Of a DNA stretch of 11,770 nucleotides, positions 1-6,232 are shown piece after piece. A model generated the notes under the pieces. The model was not told the DNA's origin. It was given only the letters and a program-made list of their open reading frames with translations, and did no database searches. Each line of letters begins with the position of its first letter. Within the stretch, counting starts at the first letter, position 1. This DNA is from Mageeibacillus sp. UBA3781 (GTDB taxonomy: Bacteria > Bacillota > Clostridia > Saccharofermentanales > Saccharofermentanaceae): contig DFFH01000083.1 in NCBI GenBank assembly GCA_002368805.1, positions 1 to 11,770 on the forward strand, given 5' to 3'. The translations under genes were made by a program, and so were the position numbers.

Positions 1-144
1 CCGTATGTCGCCGCCAGCCGCGGTTATGTGGATGAGGTCATCCTTCCGGAAGAAACCAGATCGAAGATCGCAGGCGCGCTTAAGTCCCTCGAGAGCAAGT
101 CTCAGGATCGCCCGTATAAGAAACACGGCAACATCCCGCTTTGA
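1..144 (+). CDS. mmdA: Carboxyltransferase subunit, MmdA/12S type (C-terminal fragment)
   Basis: This is the last 47 codons of a gene that begins before the window, ending in TGA. The residues PYVAASRGYVDEVILPEETR, followed by a K-rich stretch and the terminal KKHGNIPL, are the characteristic C-terminus of the acyl-CoA carboxyltransferase family (methylmalonyl-CoA decarboxylase alpha, propionyl-CoA carboxylase beta, transcarboxylase 12S). In this family the subunit moves the carboxyl group between an acyl-CoA and biotin on a carrier protein. A separate biotin carrier and a 5S-like subunit follow directly, so methylmalonyl-CoA is the likely substrate (inference). The next gene starts 12 bases after the stop, behind a GGAGG site at 146-150, which implies one operon. 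The catalytic domain is not visible, so substrate choice cannot be read from this fragment. Confidence 0.9.
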   Translation, partial: PYVAASRGYVDEVILPEETRSKIAGALKSLESKSQDRPYKKHGNIPL

Positions 145-156
145 TGGAGGTAGCAT

Positions 157-345
157 ATGGAAGAATTAACGAAAGAAGAAATCGTCGCGATGGCGGTGGC
201 TGCGATCGCCGAGGAGACGGGGAATGCCCCTTCCGATCTTCGTGTGGTGAGCTTCCGAGAGCTTGGCGAATCGAGTCTTCAGAAATATATCCGCGAGAAT
301 AATATCAGCTATAAGAAATACTCTTTGGAGGATGAATTACTATGA
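157..345 (+). CDS. Small acidic protein resembling the soluble tail of OadG/MmdD-type decarboxylase subunits
   Basis: A 62-residue protein with a good ribosome binding site (GGAGG at 146-150, six bases before ATG). It has no hydrophobic membrane segment. Residues 7-33 (EEIVAMAVAAIAEETGNAPS then LRVVSF) resemble the short helical segment plus VVRSI-like strand near the C-terminus of gamma/delta subunits (OadG, MmdD) of sodium-pumping decarboxylases. I read it as a free-standing version of that tail, or an MmdE-like small subunit, that may help assemble the carboxyltransferase and carrier proteins; this is inference. It lies between the 12S-like and biotin carrier genes. Its stop overlaps the start of the carrier gene by four bases (ATGA), suggesting coupled translation. 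A function specific to this protein has not been recognised. Confidence 0.75.
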   Translation: MEELTKEEIVAMAVAAIAEETGNAPSDLRVVSFRELGESSLQKYIRENNISYKKYSLEDELL

Positions 346-722
346 GCAAATACAAGATCACACTGAATGGAAAATCTTATGAGATCGAAGTCGAGGCGCT
401 GAAGGAAGGCGAAGCTAAGGCAGCTGTTTCCTCTGCAAAAGCACCTGTATCCGCAGCTCCTTCTGCAAAAGCTGCTCCTGCTGCTCCAGCAGCACCGGTT
501 TCCGGCGGCGCGGGAAGTGTTAACGCTCCGATGCCGGGAACGATCCTCCGTGTCAATAAGGCAGCTGGTGACGCAGTTAAAGCAGGTGAGGCAGTCGTCG
601 TTCTCGAGGCCATGAAGATGGAAAACGATATCAGCAGCCCGAAGGATGGCGTGATCAAGTCCATCGCTGTAAATAAGGGCGATACGGTCGCTTCCGGACA
701 GTTCCTTTTCGAAGTAGAGTAA
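342..722 (+). CDS. Biotin carboxyl carrier protein (1.3S-like subunit)
   Basis: This 126-residue protein carries carboxybiotin between the two carboxyltransferase subunits encoded on either side. Residues 1-20 are a short beta-strand N-terminus (KYKITLNGKSYEIEVE). Residues about 23-57 are an Ala/Pro/Lys-rich flexible linker. Residues 58-126 are the biotinyl/lipoyl domain with NAPMPGTI and the biotinylation motif EAMKMEND, in which Lys92 is the predicted modified residue. Total length and domain order match the stand-alone 1.3S subunit of propionibacterial transcarboxylase (about 123 residues) and the MmdC/gamma carrier of decarboxylases. The start overlaps the preceding stop (ATGA), with GGAGG at 327-331. 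Biotin ligase is not encoded in the window. Confidence 0.94.
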   Translation: MSKYKITLNGKSYEIEVEALKEGEAKAAVSSAKAPVSAAPSAKAAPAAPAAPVSGGAGSVNAPMPGTILRVNKAAGDAVKAGEAVVVLEAMKMENDISSPKDGVIKSIAVNKGDTVASGQFLFEVE

Positions 723-756
723 TTCCCGGAAAGGATAAAGATCGAGGTAGAAAAAG

Positions 757-2142
757 ATGCTTGAAATGCCTGAAAAAAAGTTATTCATAACGGATACTAT
801 CCTCCGTGATGCGCACCAGTCGCAAGCGGCGACGAGAATGCGTATCGAGGACATGCTTCCTGCGTGCGAAGTGCTGGATAATATGGGCTACTGGTCCCTG
901 GAGTGCTGGGGAGGAGCGACCTTCGACTCCTGTATGCGTTTCCTGGGAGAAGACCCGTGGGAGAGACTCCGCACACTGAAAAAAGCGATGCCGAAGACAC
1001 CTCTTCAGATGCTGCTTCGCGCGCAGAACCTTCTGGGATACCGCCACTATGCAGACGACGTGGTCGAGTCCTTCTGTGGAAGAATGATCGAAAACGGCAT
1101 CAACGTCGTCCGTGTTTTCGACGCACTGAACGATGTAAGAAATATGGAGAGCCCGATGCGTGCTGTCAAGAAATACGGCGGCACATGCGAGGCGGCACTG
1201 AGCTATACGACGAGCCCGGTACATAACGAAGAATACTTCGTAAAGCAGGCGAAAGACCTTGTCGAGATGGGCGCAGACGTCATCTGCATCAAGGATATGG
1301 CGAACCTGCTCCTGCCTTCGACCGCGTATTCTCTCGTCAGCAAATTGAAAGAAGCGGTGGATGTTCCTATTCATCTGCATACACACGATACGACCGGTAC
1401 CGGTGCGATGGTCTATTATGCCGCAGCACTGGCTGGTGTCGATATTATTGATACAGCGCTGTCTCCACTGGCGACAGGTACTTCCCAGCCGGCAACCGAA
1501 TCTCTGGTTGCCGCCTTTAAGGGAACACCGAGAGATACGGGCCTTGATCTCCCGTCACTTTCAAAAGCGGCCGCCCACTTCAAGGGAGTTGCCCAGAAAC
1601 TGCAGGATCAGGGGATCCTTGATCCGAAGGTCCTTCGCGTCGATCCGAATACCCTGATTTATCAGGTACCGGGCGGCATGCTCTCCAATCTCCTGAACCA
1701 GCTCAAGCAGGCAGGCGCGGAAGACCGCTTCGAGGAAGTACTCGCAGAGGTACCGCGTGTAAGAGAAGATTTCGGCTATCCGCCGCTTGTCACTCCGACA
1801 TCCCAGATCGTCGGATCCCAGGCGGTCATGAACGTTCTGATGGGACGCTATAAGACATTCCCGAAGGAGTCGAAGATGCTCCTTAGAGGAGAATACGGAA
1901 GACTCCCGGGCAAGGTAAATGAAGAGATCAGAAAGATGGCTATCGGGGATGAAGAAGTCATCGAGTGCCGTCCTGCTGACCGCATCGCTAATGAGATGGA
2001 GACACTTCGCGCCGAGGTGAGTGATTTTGCCAAGTCGGAAGAAGATGTCCTGTCCTGTGCCCTGTTCCCGCAGGTCGCACCGGGCTTCATCAAGAAGAGA
2101 GATCAGGTCGAAGAAGTAAAAGAGATCAACGTCATCTGGTAA
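757..2142 (+). CDS. Pyruvate/oxaloacetate carboxyltransferase, 5S-like subunit
   Basis: A 461-residue TIM-barrel carboxyltransferase of the pyruvate carboxylase/OadA/transcarboxylase 5S family. It exchanges a carboxyl group between biotin and pyruvate/oxaloacetate. Visible motifs are DTILRDAHQS at 13-22 (Asp18 a likely metal ligand), RAQNLLGYRHY at 88-98, CIKDMA at 177-182 (Lys179 the likely carbamylated lysine), and HLHTHDTTGTG at 206-216 with metal-binding histidines at about 208 and 210. The 161-residue spacing between Asp18 and Lys179 fits the family. The C-terminal part (PGGMLSNL and PTSQIVGSQA) is the conserved post-barrel domain. There is no biotin domain at the C-terminus, unlike full-length OadA; the carrier is the separate upstream gene. 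A GAGG at 744-747 precedes the start. The gene ends its operon before the terminator at 2257-2291. Database labels such as oxaloacetate decarboxylase alpha are equally possible. Confidence 0.92.
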   Translation: MLEMPEKKLFITDTILRDAHQSQAATRMRIEDMLPACEVLDNMGYWSLECWGGATFDSCMRFLGEDPWERLRTLKKAMPKTPLQMLLRAQNLLGYRHYADDVVESFCGRMIENGINVVRVFDALNDVRNMESPMRAVKKYGGTCEAALSYTTSPVHNEEYFVKQAKDLVEMGADVICIKDMANLLLPSTAYSLVSKLKEAVDVPIHLHTHDTTGTGAMVYYAAALAGVDIIDTALSPLATGTSQPATESLVAAFKGTPRDTGLDLPSLSKAAAHFKGVAQKLQDQGILDPKVLRVDPNTLIYQVPGGMLSNLLNQLKQAGAEDRFEEVLAEVPRVREDFGYPPLVTPTSQIVGSQAVMNVLMGRYKTFPKESKMLLRGEYGRLPGKVNEEIRKMAIGDEEVIECRPADRIANEMETLRAEVSDFAKSEEDVLSCALFPQVAPGFIKKRDQVEEVKEINVIW

Positions 2143-2249
2143 AAAAGTTAGAACCCCGGTTCATTCATTTCCGTGTGCAAAAAGATGAGGAACAGGAGCA
2201 TCTTATCTCCCGGGCGGAGCGGATCATCATGAATTCGATTGAGGTGTGC

Positions 2250-2255
2250 TATAAT
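2250..2255 (+). promoter_or_regulatory. Putative extended -10 promoter for the NSS transporter gene
   Basis: TATAAT at 2250-2255 is preceded by TGC, giving the extended -10 pattern TGnTATAAT. No good -35 hexamer is seen 16-18 bases upstream, which is tolerable for extended -10 promoters. The predicted start of transcription, near 2262, falls inside the 5' arm of the terminator hairpin that follows. The new transcript would therefore lack most of that arm and could escape termination. This is inferred from sequence only. Confidence 0.5.
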
Positions 2256-2256
2256 G

Positions 2257-2291
2257 GCTCGTGGACGCAAGCAAGCGCCCACGAGCTTTTT
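2257..2291 (+). terminator. Strong rho-independent terminator ending the carboxyltransferase operon
   Basis: GCTCGTGG at 2257-2264 pairs perfectly with CCACGAGC at 2279-2286. After an A/C mismatch, CGC (2266-2268) pairs with GCG (2275-2277) around the loop AAGCAA. Five T residues follow directly at 2287-2291. It stands between the 5S-like gene and the transporter gene. The rest of the spacer from 2143 holds only weak inverted repeats (GAACC/GGTTC at 2151-2162, AAGATG/CATCTT at 2182-2204) and no small gene that I can support. Confidence 0.85.
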
Positions 2292-2312
2292 CAATGAGGG
2301 GGAAAGTTTCTC

Positions 2313-3854
2313 ATGCGTGATAAGTGGTCATCCAGATCTACATTTGTTTTAGCCGCAATCGGTTCAGCAGTAGGCCTCGGCAATGCCTGGCGTTTCCCGG
2401 GACTGGCGGCAAAATACGGCGGAGGAGCATTCCTTTTCGTTTATTTACTGGCCATGCTGATCATCGGTATCCCGCTTCTGATGGTGGAAATCGCGGTGGC
2501 AAGACATACGAAGCAGGGCGCGCCGGGATCGATGCGCGCACTGAATAAGCATGCAGAGCACGTCGGCTGGCTCGGCGTATCGAATGGTATCGGTATTTCC
2601 ATTTACTATGCGGCTGTTTTTGCGTGGGTCATCATGATGTTCTTCATGAGCTTCAAATTCATGAACATGACCGGTGATACAGGTGCGGCAAGTTCTCTCT
2701 GGGCAGAGACGATCAAGACCACAGGGACGACTTCCGGCTTTACGACGATCGCATGGCCGGTCCTGATCTGCCTTCTCATCGCATGGGTGCTGTGCTATGT
2801 CTGCATCCGTAACGGTACGACGACAGTAGGAAAAGTCGTAAAATACACGGTTTCGCTTCCGGTCATCTGTCTTCTTGTCATGGCGGTAAGAGGCTTTACC
2901 ATGCCGGGAGCGCTGAGCGGAGTATCCAAGCTCTTTATCCCGAAGTGGAGCGCACTTAGTGATTCCAATCTCTGGGTCGATGCGATCGGACAGGTATTCT
3001 ACTCGCTTTCGACATCGATGGCGATCATGTTCGCGTACGGTTCTTTTCTCGATGAAAAGGCAAACATCGCGGTCGACTCGATCATCATCGCTTTTTCCGA
3101 CATGATCATCAGCGTGCTGGCCGGTGTCGTAATGTTCACGACCATGGCCGGTGTCGGCATGCTGGATAATATGTCCGCATCCGGCATCAAGACCGCGTTT
3201 ATCATCTATCCCCAGGCGATCGTCAAGCTCTCCGGAAGCGGCGTGGTCAACATGATCTTCGCCTTCATCTTCTATTTCTGCCTGATCACGCTGGCAATCG
3301 ACTCGCTATTCTCCATTATCGAAGGCGTTTCTACAGCGATCTCGGACAAGTTCCATCTGAATAAGAAAAAGACGACGCTGACCCTCTGTATCGTCGAGGG
3401 TGCCATCAGTCTCATCTATGTGACCGGCGCAGGACTCGCAGTTCTCGATATCGTAGACTATTTCATCAACAGCTATACGCTCCTTCTGACGGGTATCCTC
3501 GAGGCAGTTGTTGCCGGCTGGTTCTTCCATACGGCGAAGATCCTTGATCAGATCAACAGAAACACAAAGAGCTTCAAGATGCCGGGCTGGTGGTTTCTGC
3601 CGTCCATCAAGGTGATTTCTCCTATAGTCCTGGGCGGGCTTTTCACCTGGAACCTTGTTAACCTTGTACGTGGTGGAGGTATCTATGGTAAGGCGGACGG
3701 ATACTCCCTGAAAAGCAACATCCTTTTCGGGTGGATCGTTATCGCGCTGATCCTTGTCTCCGGATTTATCATCAAGGCGGTGGTACGTCTCGGGAACAAA
3801 AAACAGGAAGTCGACGATAAACGTACCTGGGATGACTATTCCGATGTGGAATAA
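2313..3854 (+). CDS. Sodium-dependent amino acid transporter, NSS (SNF) family
   Basis: A 513-residue polytopic membrane protein with about 11-12 hydrophobic segments. TM1 carries the family signature GSAVGLGNAWRFP at 17-29, including Asn24 and Arg27, which correspond to the sodium-site Asn and extracellular-gate Arg of LeuT. It is followed by the GGGAF loop (36-40) and GIPLLMVEIAVAR. TM6 holds the unwound segment SLSTSMA at 231-237. By family knowledge it imports an amino acid, often aromatic or branched, together with Na+ and uses the LeuT fold; the substrate cannot be read from sequence. A GAGGGGG site at 2296-2302 precedes the ATG. It has its own upstream promoter motif and no close partner gene, so it is probably monocistronic. 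It might use a sodium gradient, but no sodium pump is visible here. Confidence 0.93.
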   Translation: MRDKWSSRSTFVLAAIGSAVGLGNAWRFPGLAAKYGGGAFLFVYLLAMLIIGIPLLMVEIAVARHTKQGAPGSMRALNKHAEHVGWLGVSNGIGISIYYAAVFAWVIMMFFMSFKFMNMTGDTGAASSLWAETIKTTGTTSGFTTIAWPVLICLLIAWVLCYVCIRNGTTTVGKVVKYTVSLPVICLLVMAVRGFTMPGALSGVSKLFIPKWSALSDSNLWVDAIGQVFYSLSTSMAIMFAYGSFLDEKANIAVDSIIIAFSDMIISVLAGVVMFTTMAGVGMLDNMSASGIKTAFIIYPQAIVKLSGSGVVNMIFAFIFYFCLITLAIDSLFSIIEGVSTAISDKFHLNKKKTTLTLCIVEGAISLIYVTGAGLAVLDIVDYFINSYTLLLTGILEAVVAGWFFHTAKILDQINRNTKSFKMPGWWFLPSIKVISPIVLGGLFTWNLVNLVRGGGIYGKADGYSLKSNILFGWIVIALILVSGFIIKAVVRLGNKKQEVDDKRTWDDYSDVE

Positions 3855-3905
3855 GCATAAGATAATTAGGTAATGCTGTAATCTTCGATTTTTAATGGAT
3901 TTGAA
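3855..3905 (+). other. Spacer after the transporter gene, weak inverted repeat
   Basis: The AT-rich spacer holds AAGAT about 7 bases after the stop and ATCTT at about 3891-3895, followed by a short T-run. This could be a weak terminator for the transporter gene, but the stem is only five pairs with a long loop. No gene is supported here. Confidence 0.25.
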
Positions 3906-3917
3906 ACATTTGTACAT

Positions 3918-3945
3918 TTCATAATTAAATAGTAGATGGTATAAT
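3918..3945 (+). promoter_or_regulatory. Putative promoter of the pilus operon
   Basis: TATAAT at 3940-3945 is preceded by TGG, an extended -10 pattern. TTCATA at 3918-3923 is a four-of-six match to the -35 consensus with a 16-base spacer. The region around it is AT-rich. Transcription would begin near 3952 and give a leader of about 85 bases before the first pilus gene. It is the best promoter candidate in the spacer and the only one seen for the pilus cluster. Confidence 0.65.
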
Positions 3946-3961
3946 AGTTTTGAGAAATTGG

Positions 3962-3971
3962 GCGCATGCGC
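3962..3971. promoter_or_regulatory. Perfect 10-bp palindrome just downstream of the predicted pilus transcription start
   Basis: GCGCATGCGC is its own reverse complement and sits about 10 bases after the predicted transcription start. A roadblock or operator position is possible, but no regulator gene is present in the window to link it to. Confidence 0.35.
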
Positions 3972-3982
3972 TCTGTTTGTCG

Positions 3983-3998
3983 TACCAAAAAACTGGTA
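3983..3998. promoter_or_regulatory. Inverted repeat TACCA-N6-TGGTA in the pilus leader
   Basis: TACCA (3983-3987) and TGGTA (3994-3998) are perfect inverted copies separated by AAAAAC. They lie in the leader between the predicted promoter and the purine-rich ribosome-binding-like stretch at 4003-4013. It could act as DNA operator half-sites or as a small RNA hairpin next to that stretch. Function is not demonstrated. Confidence 0.35.
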
Positions 3999-4036
3999 AA
4001 TACAGGAGAGGAGAATAGTATCGATCGAACCTGCTT

Positions 4037-4774
4037 ATGAACGATCTGCCGGGTGAAGAAAAACATTTTCCGACGGAGGAACTCCCTGAAAAAGAGGACG
4101 AAATGTCCGGGGATTCCGATGTGGAACGAGAAGCGGCGGAAAGCGCGGAAACGGCTTTGGTTTCGGACCCTGGGGCGGCGGAGGAAACTGCTTCGGACGA
4201 ACCTGAGACGGCAACGGAAAAATCCGAAGAAACGGAAAAGAAACCGGATGAGAAGAAGGCTTCTACACCGAAGAAAAAGCGGAAAAAGAAATCCGCGAAG
4301 CGCTATGCTCTCGAGTTCTTCATCAAGATCGCCATAACAGCGGCAGTGGTCGTGATTCTTCTGGTCTTCGTGGTCGGGATCCATGTCAACCACGGCAATG
4401 CATCGTATCCGATGATCAAGGATGGGGATCTGGTCATCACATATAAACTCGGGAAGCCCGGGGCAGGAGAAGAGATCGCTTACAAACATGACGGTGAACT
4501 CAAGTTCGGCCGGATCGTAGCCAAAGAAGGCGACGAAGTCCGGATCACGGACCAGTGTATAACGGTAAACGGCTACAACATCGTAGAAGATGTAGTCTAT
4601 CCCACTACCGCGGAAGGATCCGCCATTTCATATCCGTATATCGTCCCGCAGGGAACGGTCTTCGTTCTGAACGATTACCGATCTGACCCGGGTGATAGTA
4701 GAACATATGGGGCCATTCCCATGTCAGACGTAGAAGGAGAAGTCATTCTCGTCCTGCGCCGGCGGGGAATCTAG
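4037..4774 (+). CDS. SipA-like signal peptidase homologue lacking the catalytic dyad (pilus assembly factor)
   Basis: A 245-residue type II membrane protein of the signal peptidase I (S26) fold. Residues 1-72 are very acidic, 73-89 very basic (KKKRKKKSAKR at 79-89), and TM about 93-114 is followed by the extracellular domain. Family boxes are present: GNASYPMIKDGD (120-131), FGRIVAKEGDEV (157-168) and NDYRSDPGDSRTYGAI (212-227). Aligned without gaps to SMxPT and KRxxGxPGD, the nucleophile Ser is Ala122 (Ser123 is next to it) and the general-base Lys is Gly158. Pilus-locus SipA of Streptococcus pyogenes is a known precedent for this fold without the Ser-Lys dyad and is needed for polymerisation. 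The gene heads the operon, directly before the backbone pilin, so a chaperone-like role with the sortase is inferred. The start is uncertain: Met23 (4103) has GAGG five bases before it, whereas the strong purine-rich site at 4003-4013 is 24 bases from 4037. Confidence 0.82.
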   Translation: MNDLPGEEKHFPTEELPEKEDEMSGDSDVEREAAESAETALVSDPGAAEETASDEPETATEKSEETEKKPDEKKASTPKKKRKKKSAKRYALEFFIKIAITAAVVVILLVFVVGIHVNHGNASYPMIKDGDLVITYKLGKPGAGEEIAYKHDGELKFGRIVAKEGDEVRITDQCITVNGYNIVEDVVYPTTAEGSAISYPYIVPQGTVFVLNDYRSDPGDSRTYGAIPMSDVEGEVILVLRRRGI

Positions 4775-4805
4775 AAAAGTCATTTTTGAGGAGGAGTAAA
4801 CAAAA

Positions 4806-6155
4806 ATGAAGAAACTGTTTAAGACGTTATCGGCTATGCTGGTAACAGCTGTCGCCATGACAGCACTTGTGGTGCCTGTGTCGGCAGACACGCAGTACGC
4901 TGCGATAACAGGTAACAAGGTCACATTCTACAAGACCTTGATCGTAGATAAGGATGCGAAAATTCCGAATCTGGTTTTTACGTTCTCGACGGCTGGCGGT
5001 GGCGCTGTACCAGGCGATCCGACTGATCAAAACAACCCAACGATTACTGTTTTGAACGGTACAGGAACGATTGCCCCTGTAACAGTTAGATTTACCCCTA
5101 AAACGGCTTTTGATGCCGACAATGCACATGGAGTACGTGCTGACTATAAGACGGCAACCTTGCCTGTTGAGATCGATCTTACTGCTGCTACATATAGCGA
5201 GCCGGGCGTATACCGCTACTATATCACCGAGGTAGATGGTGATTCCCGCGTGCTTTACGATGTAGATGAGAATCTTGCAGCTACCACCGGTGCTCGCGTA
5301 AGAACACTGGATGTTTATGTTGAGGACACAGGCGCAGCAACACCGGCACTTGCTGTCACAGGCTATGTTATGTATCTTGGCCAGGTTACAGCTGCTCCGA
5401 GTGTCGGAACAAATGCTACGAGCGGTAATGCAGTCAGCGGCGATGTTGTTATTGGAGAATCGGGTATCTATGTTAAAGGCAACACGGTAACAGAAGCTAC
5501 AAGTGCCGGAACAAAAACCAATTACATCATGAACGCTTACAAGACCCACGATCTTACTTTCGGTAAGGAAGTTATCGGAAACCAGGGTTCCCGTGACAAG
5601 TACTTCAAGGTAACTGTAACTTGCACAGGCCTTAATGATGCGGATAAGTTCCCGGTAGATATGTCGTCCCATGCGGTAAAAGAACCGACTGCGAATTCTG
5701 CGACTACATATACAGCCGATGCCATGAAGACAAAAAACAACATCACCGAGCTTACAGGCGCTCAGCTTGCTGCCGGTTATGATTTCTATCTGCAGGACGG
5801 AAACTATGTCACGATCCTGGGTCTTCCGGAAGGCTATGACTATACCATTACTGAAGCAGCCGAAGATTACACAAGCAAAGTGAAGATCGCTAAAGCAGAT
5901 TCTTCTCTGGATTGGAACAGCGCTGAAGATGGAAACGATGCACTCTCTAATGATCTGACCGGAAGAAATGTTACCACAGATATCCATACCGGTTTCACCA
6001 ATGAGAAGAAGGGTCTGATCCCGACCGGTGTACTTCTGGTAGCTACTCCGGTGATCATCGTCGCACTTATCGCTATCGCAGGTGTCGTATTCTTCGCAGT
6101 AAGATCTGCCAAGAGCCGCGCACAGGAAGACGAAGCAGAGACAGCGGAAGAGTAA
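4806..6155 (+). CDS. Major (backbone) pilin, two isopeptide Spy0128/FctA-like domains, LIPTG sorting signal
   Basis: A 449-residue secreted pilin. The signal peptide covers residues 1-27 (cleavage after VVPVSA). Domain 1 (about 31-245) shows the pattern for an internal Lys-Asn isopeptide bond: Lys43 in FYKTLIV, Glu142 in YYITEVDG and Asn243 in YIMNAYK. Domain 2 (about 247-400) repeats it: Lys254 in LTFGKEV, Glu350 in YTITEAAED and Asn399 in GFTNEKK. The cell wall sorting signal is LIPTG (404-408), TM 409-432, then RSAKSR. LIPTG resembles the EVPTG-type signal of FctA, the substrate of a class B pilin polymerase. Lys237, six residues before Asn243, is a candidate for the inter-subunit link because the FctA linking lysine sits similarly (inference). 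A very strong GAGGAGGAG site (4788-4796) fits high expression. The sortase for it follows after two hairpins. Confidence 0.9.
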   Translation: MKKLFKTLSAMLVTAVAMTALVVPVSADTQYAAITGNKVTFYKTLIVDKDAKIPNLVFTFSTAGGGAVPGDPTDQNNPTITVLNGTGTIAPVTVRFTPKTAFDADNAHGVRADYKTATLPVEIDLTAATYSEPGVYRYYITEVDGDSRVLYDVDENLAATTGARVRTLDVYVEDTGAATPALAVTGYVMYLGQVTAAPSVGTNATSGNAVSGDVVIGESGIYVKGNTVTEATSAGTKTNYIMNAYKTHDLTFGKEVIGNQGSRDKYFKVTVTCTGLNDADKFPVDMSSHAVKEPTANSATTYTADAMKTKNNITELTGAQLAAGYDFYLQDGNYVTILGLPEGYDYTITEAAEDYTSKVKIAKADSSLDWNSAEDGNDALSNDLTGRNVTTDIHTGFTNEKKGLIPTGVLLVATPVIIVALIAIAGVVFFAVRSAKSRAQEDEAETAEE

Positions 6156-6163
6156 TTCCTGCC

Positions 6164-6184
6164 CGGCTTTGACTTAGAAAGCCG
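6164..6184 (+). promoter_or_regulatory. Stem-loop between backbone pilin and sortase genes
   Basis: CGGCTTT (6164-6170) and AAAGCCG (6178-6184) form a perfect 7-bp stem with loop GACTTAG. It starts eight bases after the pilin stop. No T-run follows, so it is not a typical terminator. It may partly attenuate transcription or protect the 3' end of the pilin message, which would lower sortase relative to pilin. Confidence 0.55.
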
Positions 6185-6198
6185 AAGTAGATATGTCC

Positions 6199-6212
6199 TT
6201 TCCGTCGGGAAA
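6199..6212 (+). promoter_or_regulatory. Second small stem-loop before the sortase gene
   Basis: TTTCC (6199-6203) pairs with GGAAA (6208-6212) around a GTCG tetraloop, ten bases before the sortase AGGAG site at 6223-6227. It is weaker than the preceding hairpin and may be incidental. Confidence 0.35.
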
Positions 6213-6232
6213 TCTGTACGTCAGGAGATCTT

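Noticed and set aside
309..854. Long minus-strand frames opposite the carrier and 5S-like genes
   Set aside because: They are antisense to well-identified genes, have Cys/Arg/Ser-rich shadow composition and no ribosome binding sites.
2182..2204. AAGATG/CATCTT inverted repeat as a terminator of the carboxyltransferase operon
   Set aside because: It has only six pairs with an 11-base loop and no T-run; the hairpin at 2257-2291 is far stronger.
3961..3972. GCGCATGCGC as a terminator
   Set aside because: A palindrome without a spacer forms only a very short hairpin and no T-run follows; kept only as a possible operator.
4827..5987. 386-codon minus-strand frame opposite the backbone pilin
   Set aside because: It is a mirror of the pilin coding sequence, rich in Cys/Ile/Ser runs, with no recognisable family; the plus strand product is unambiguous.
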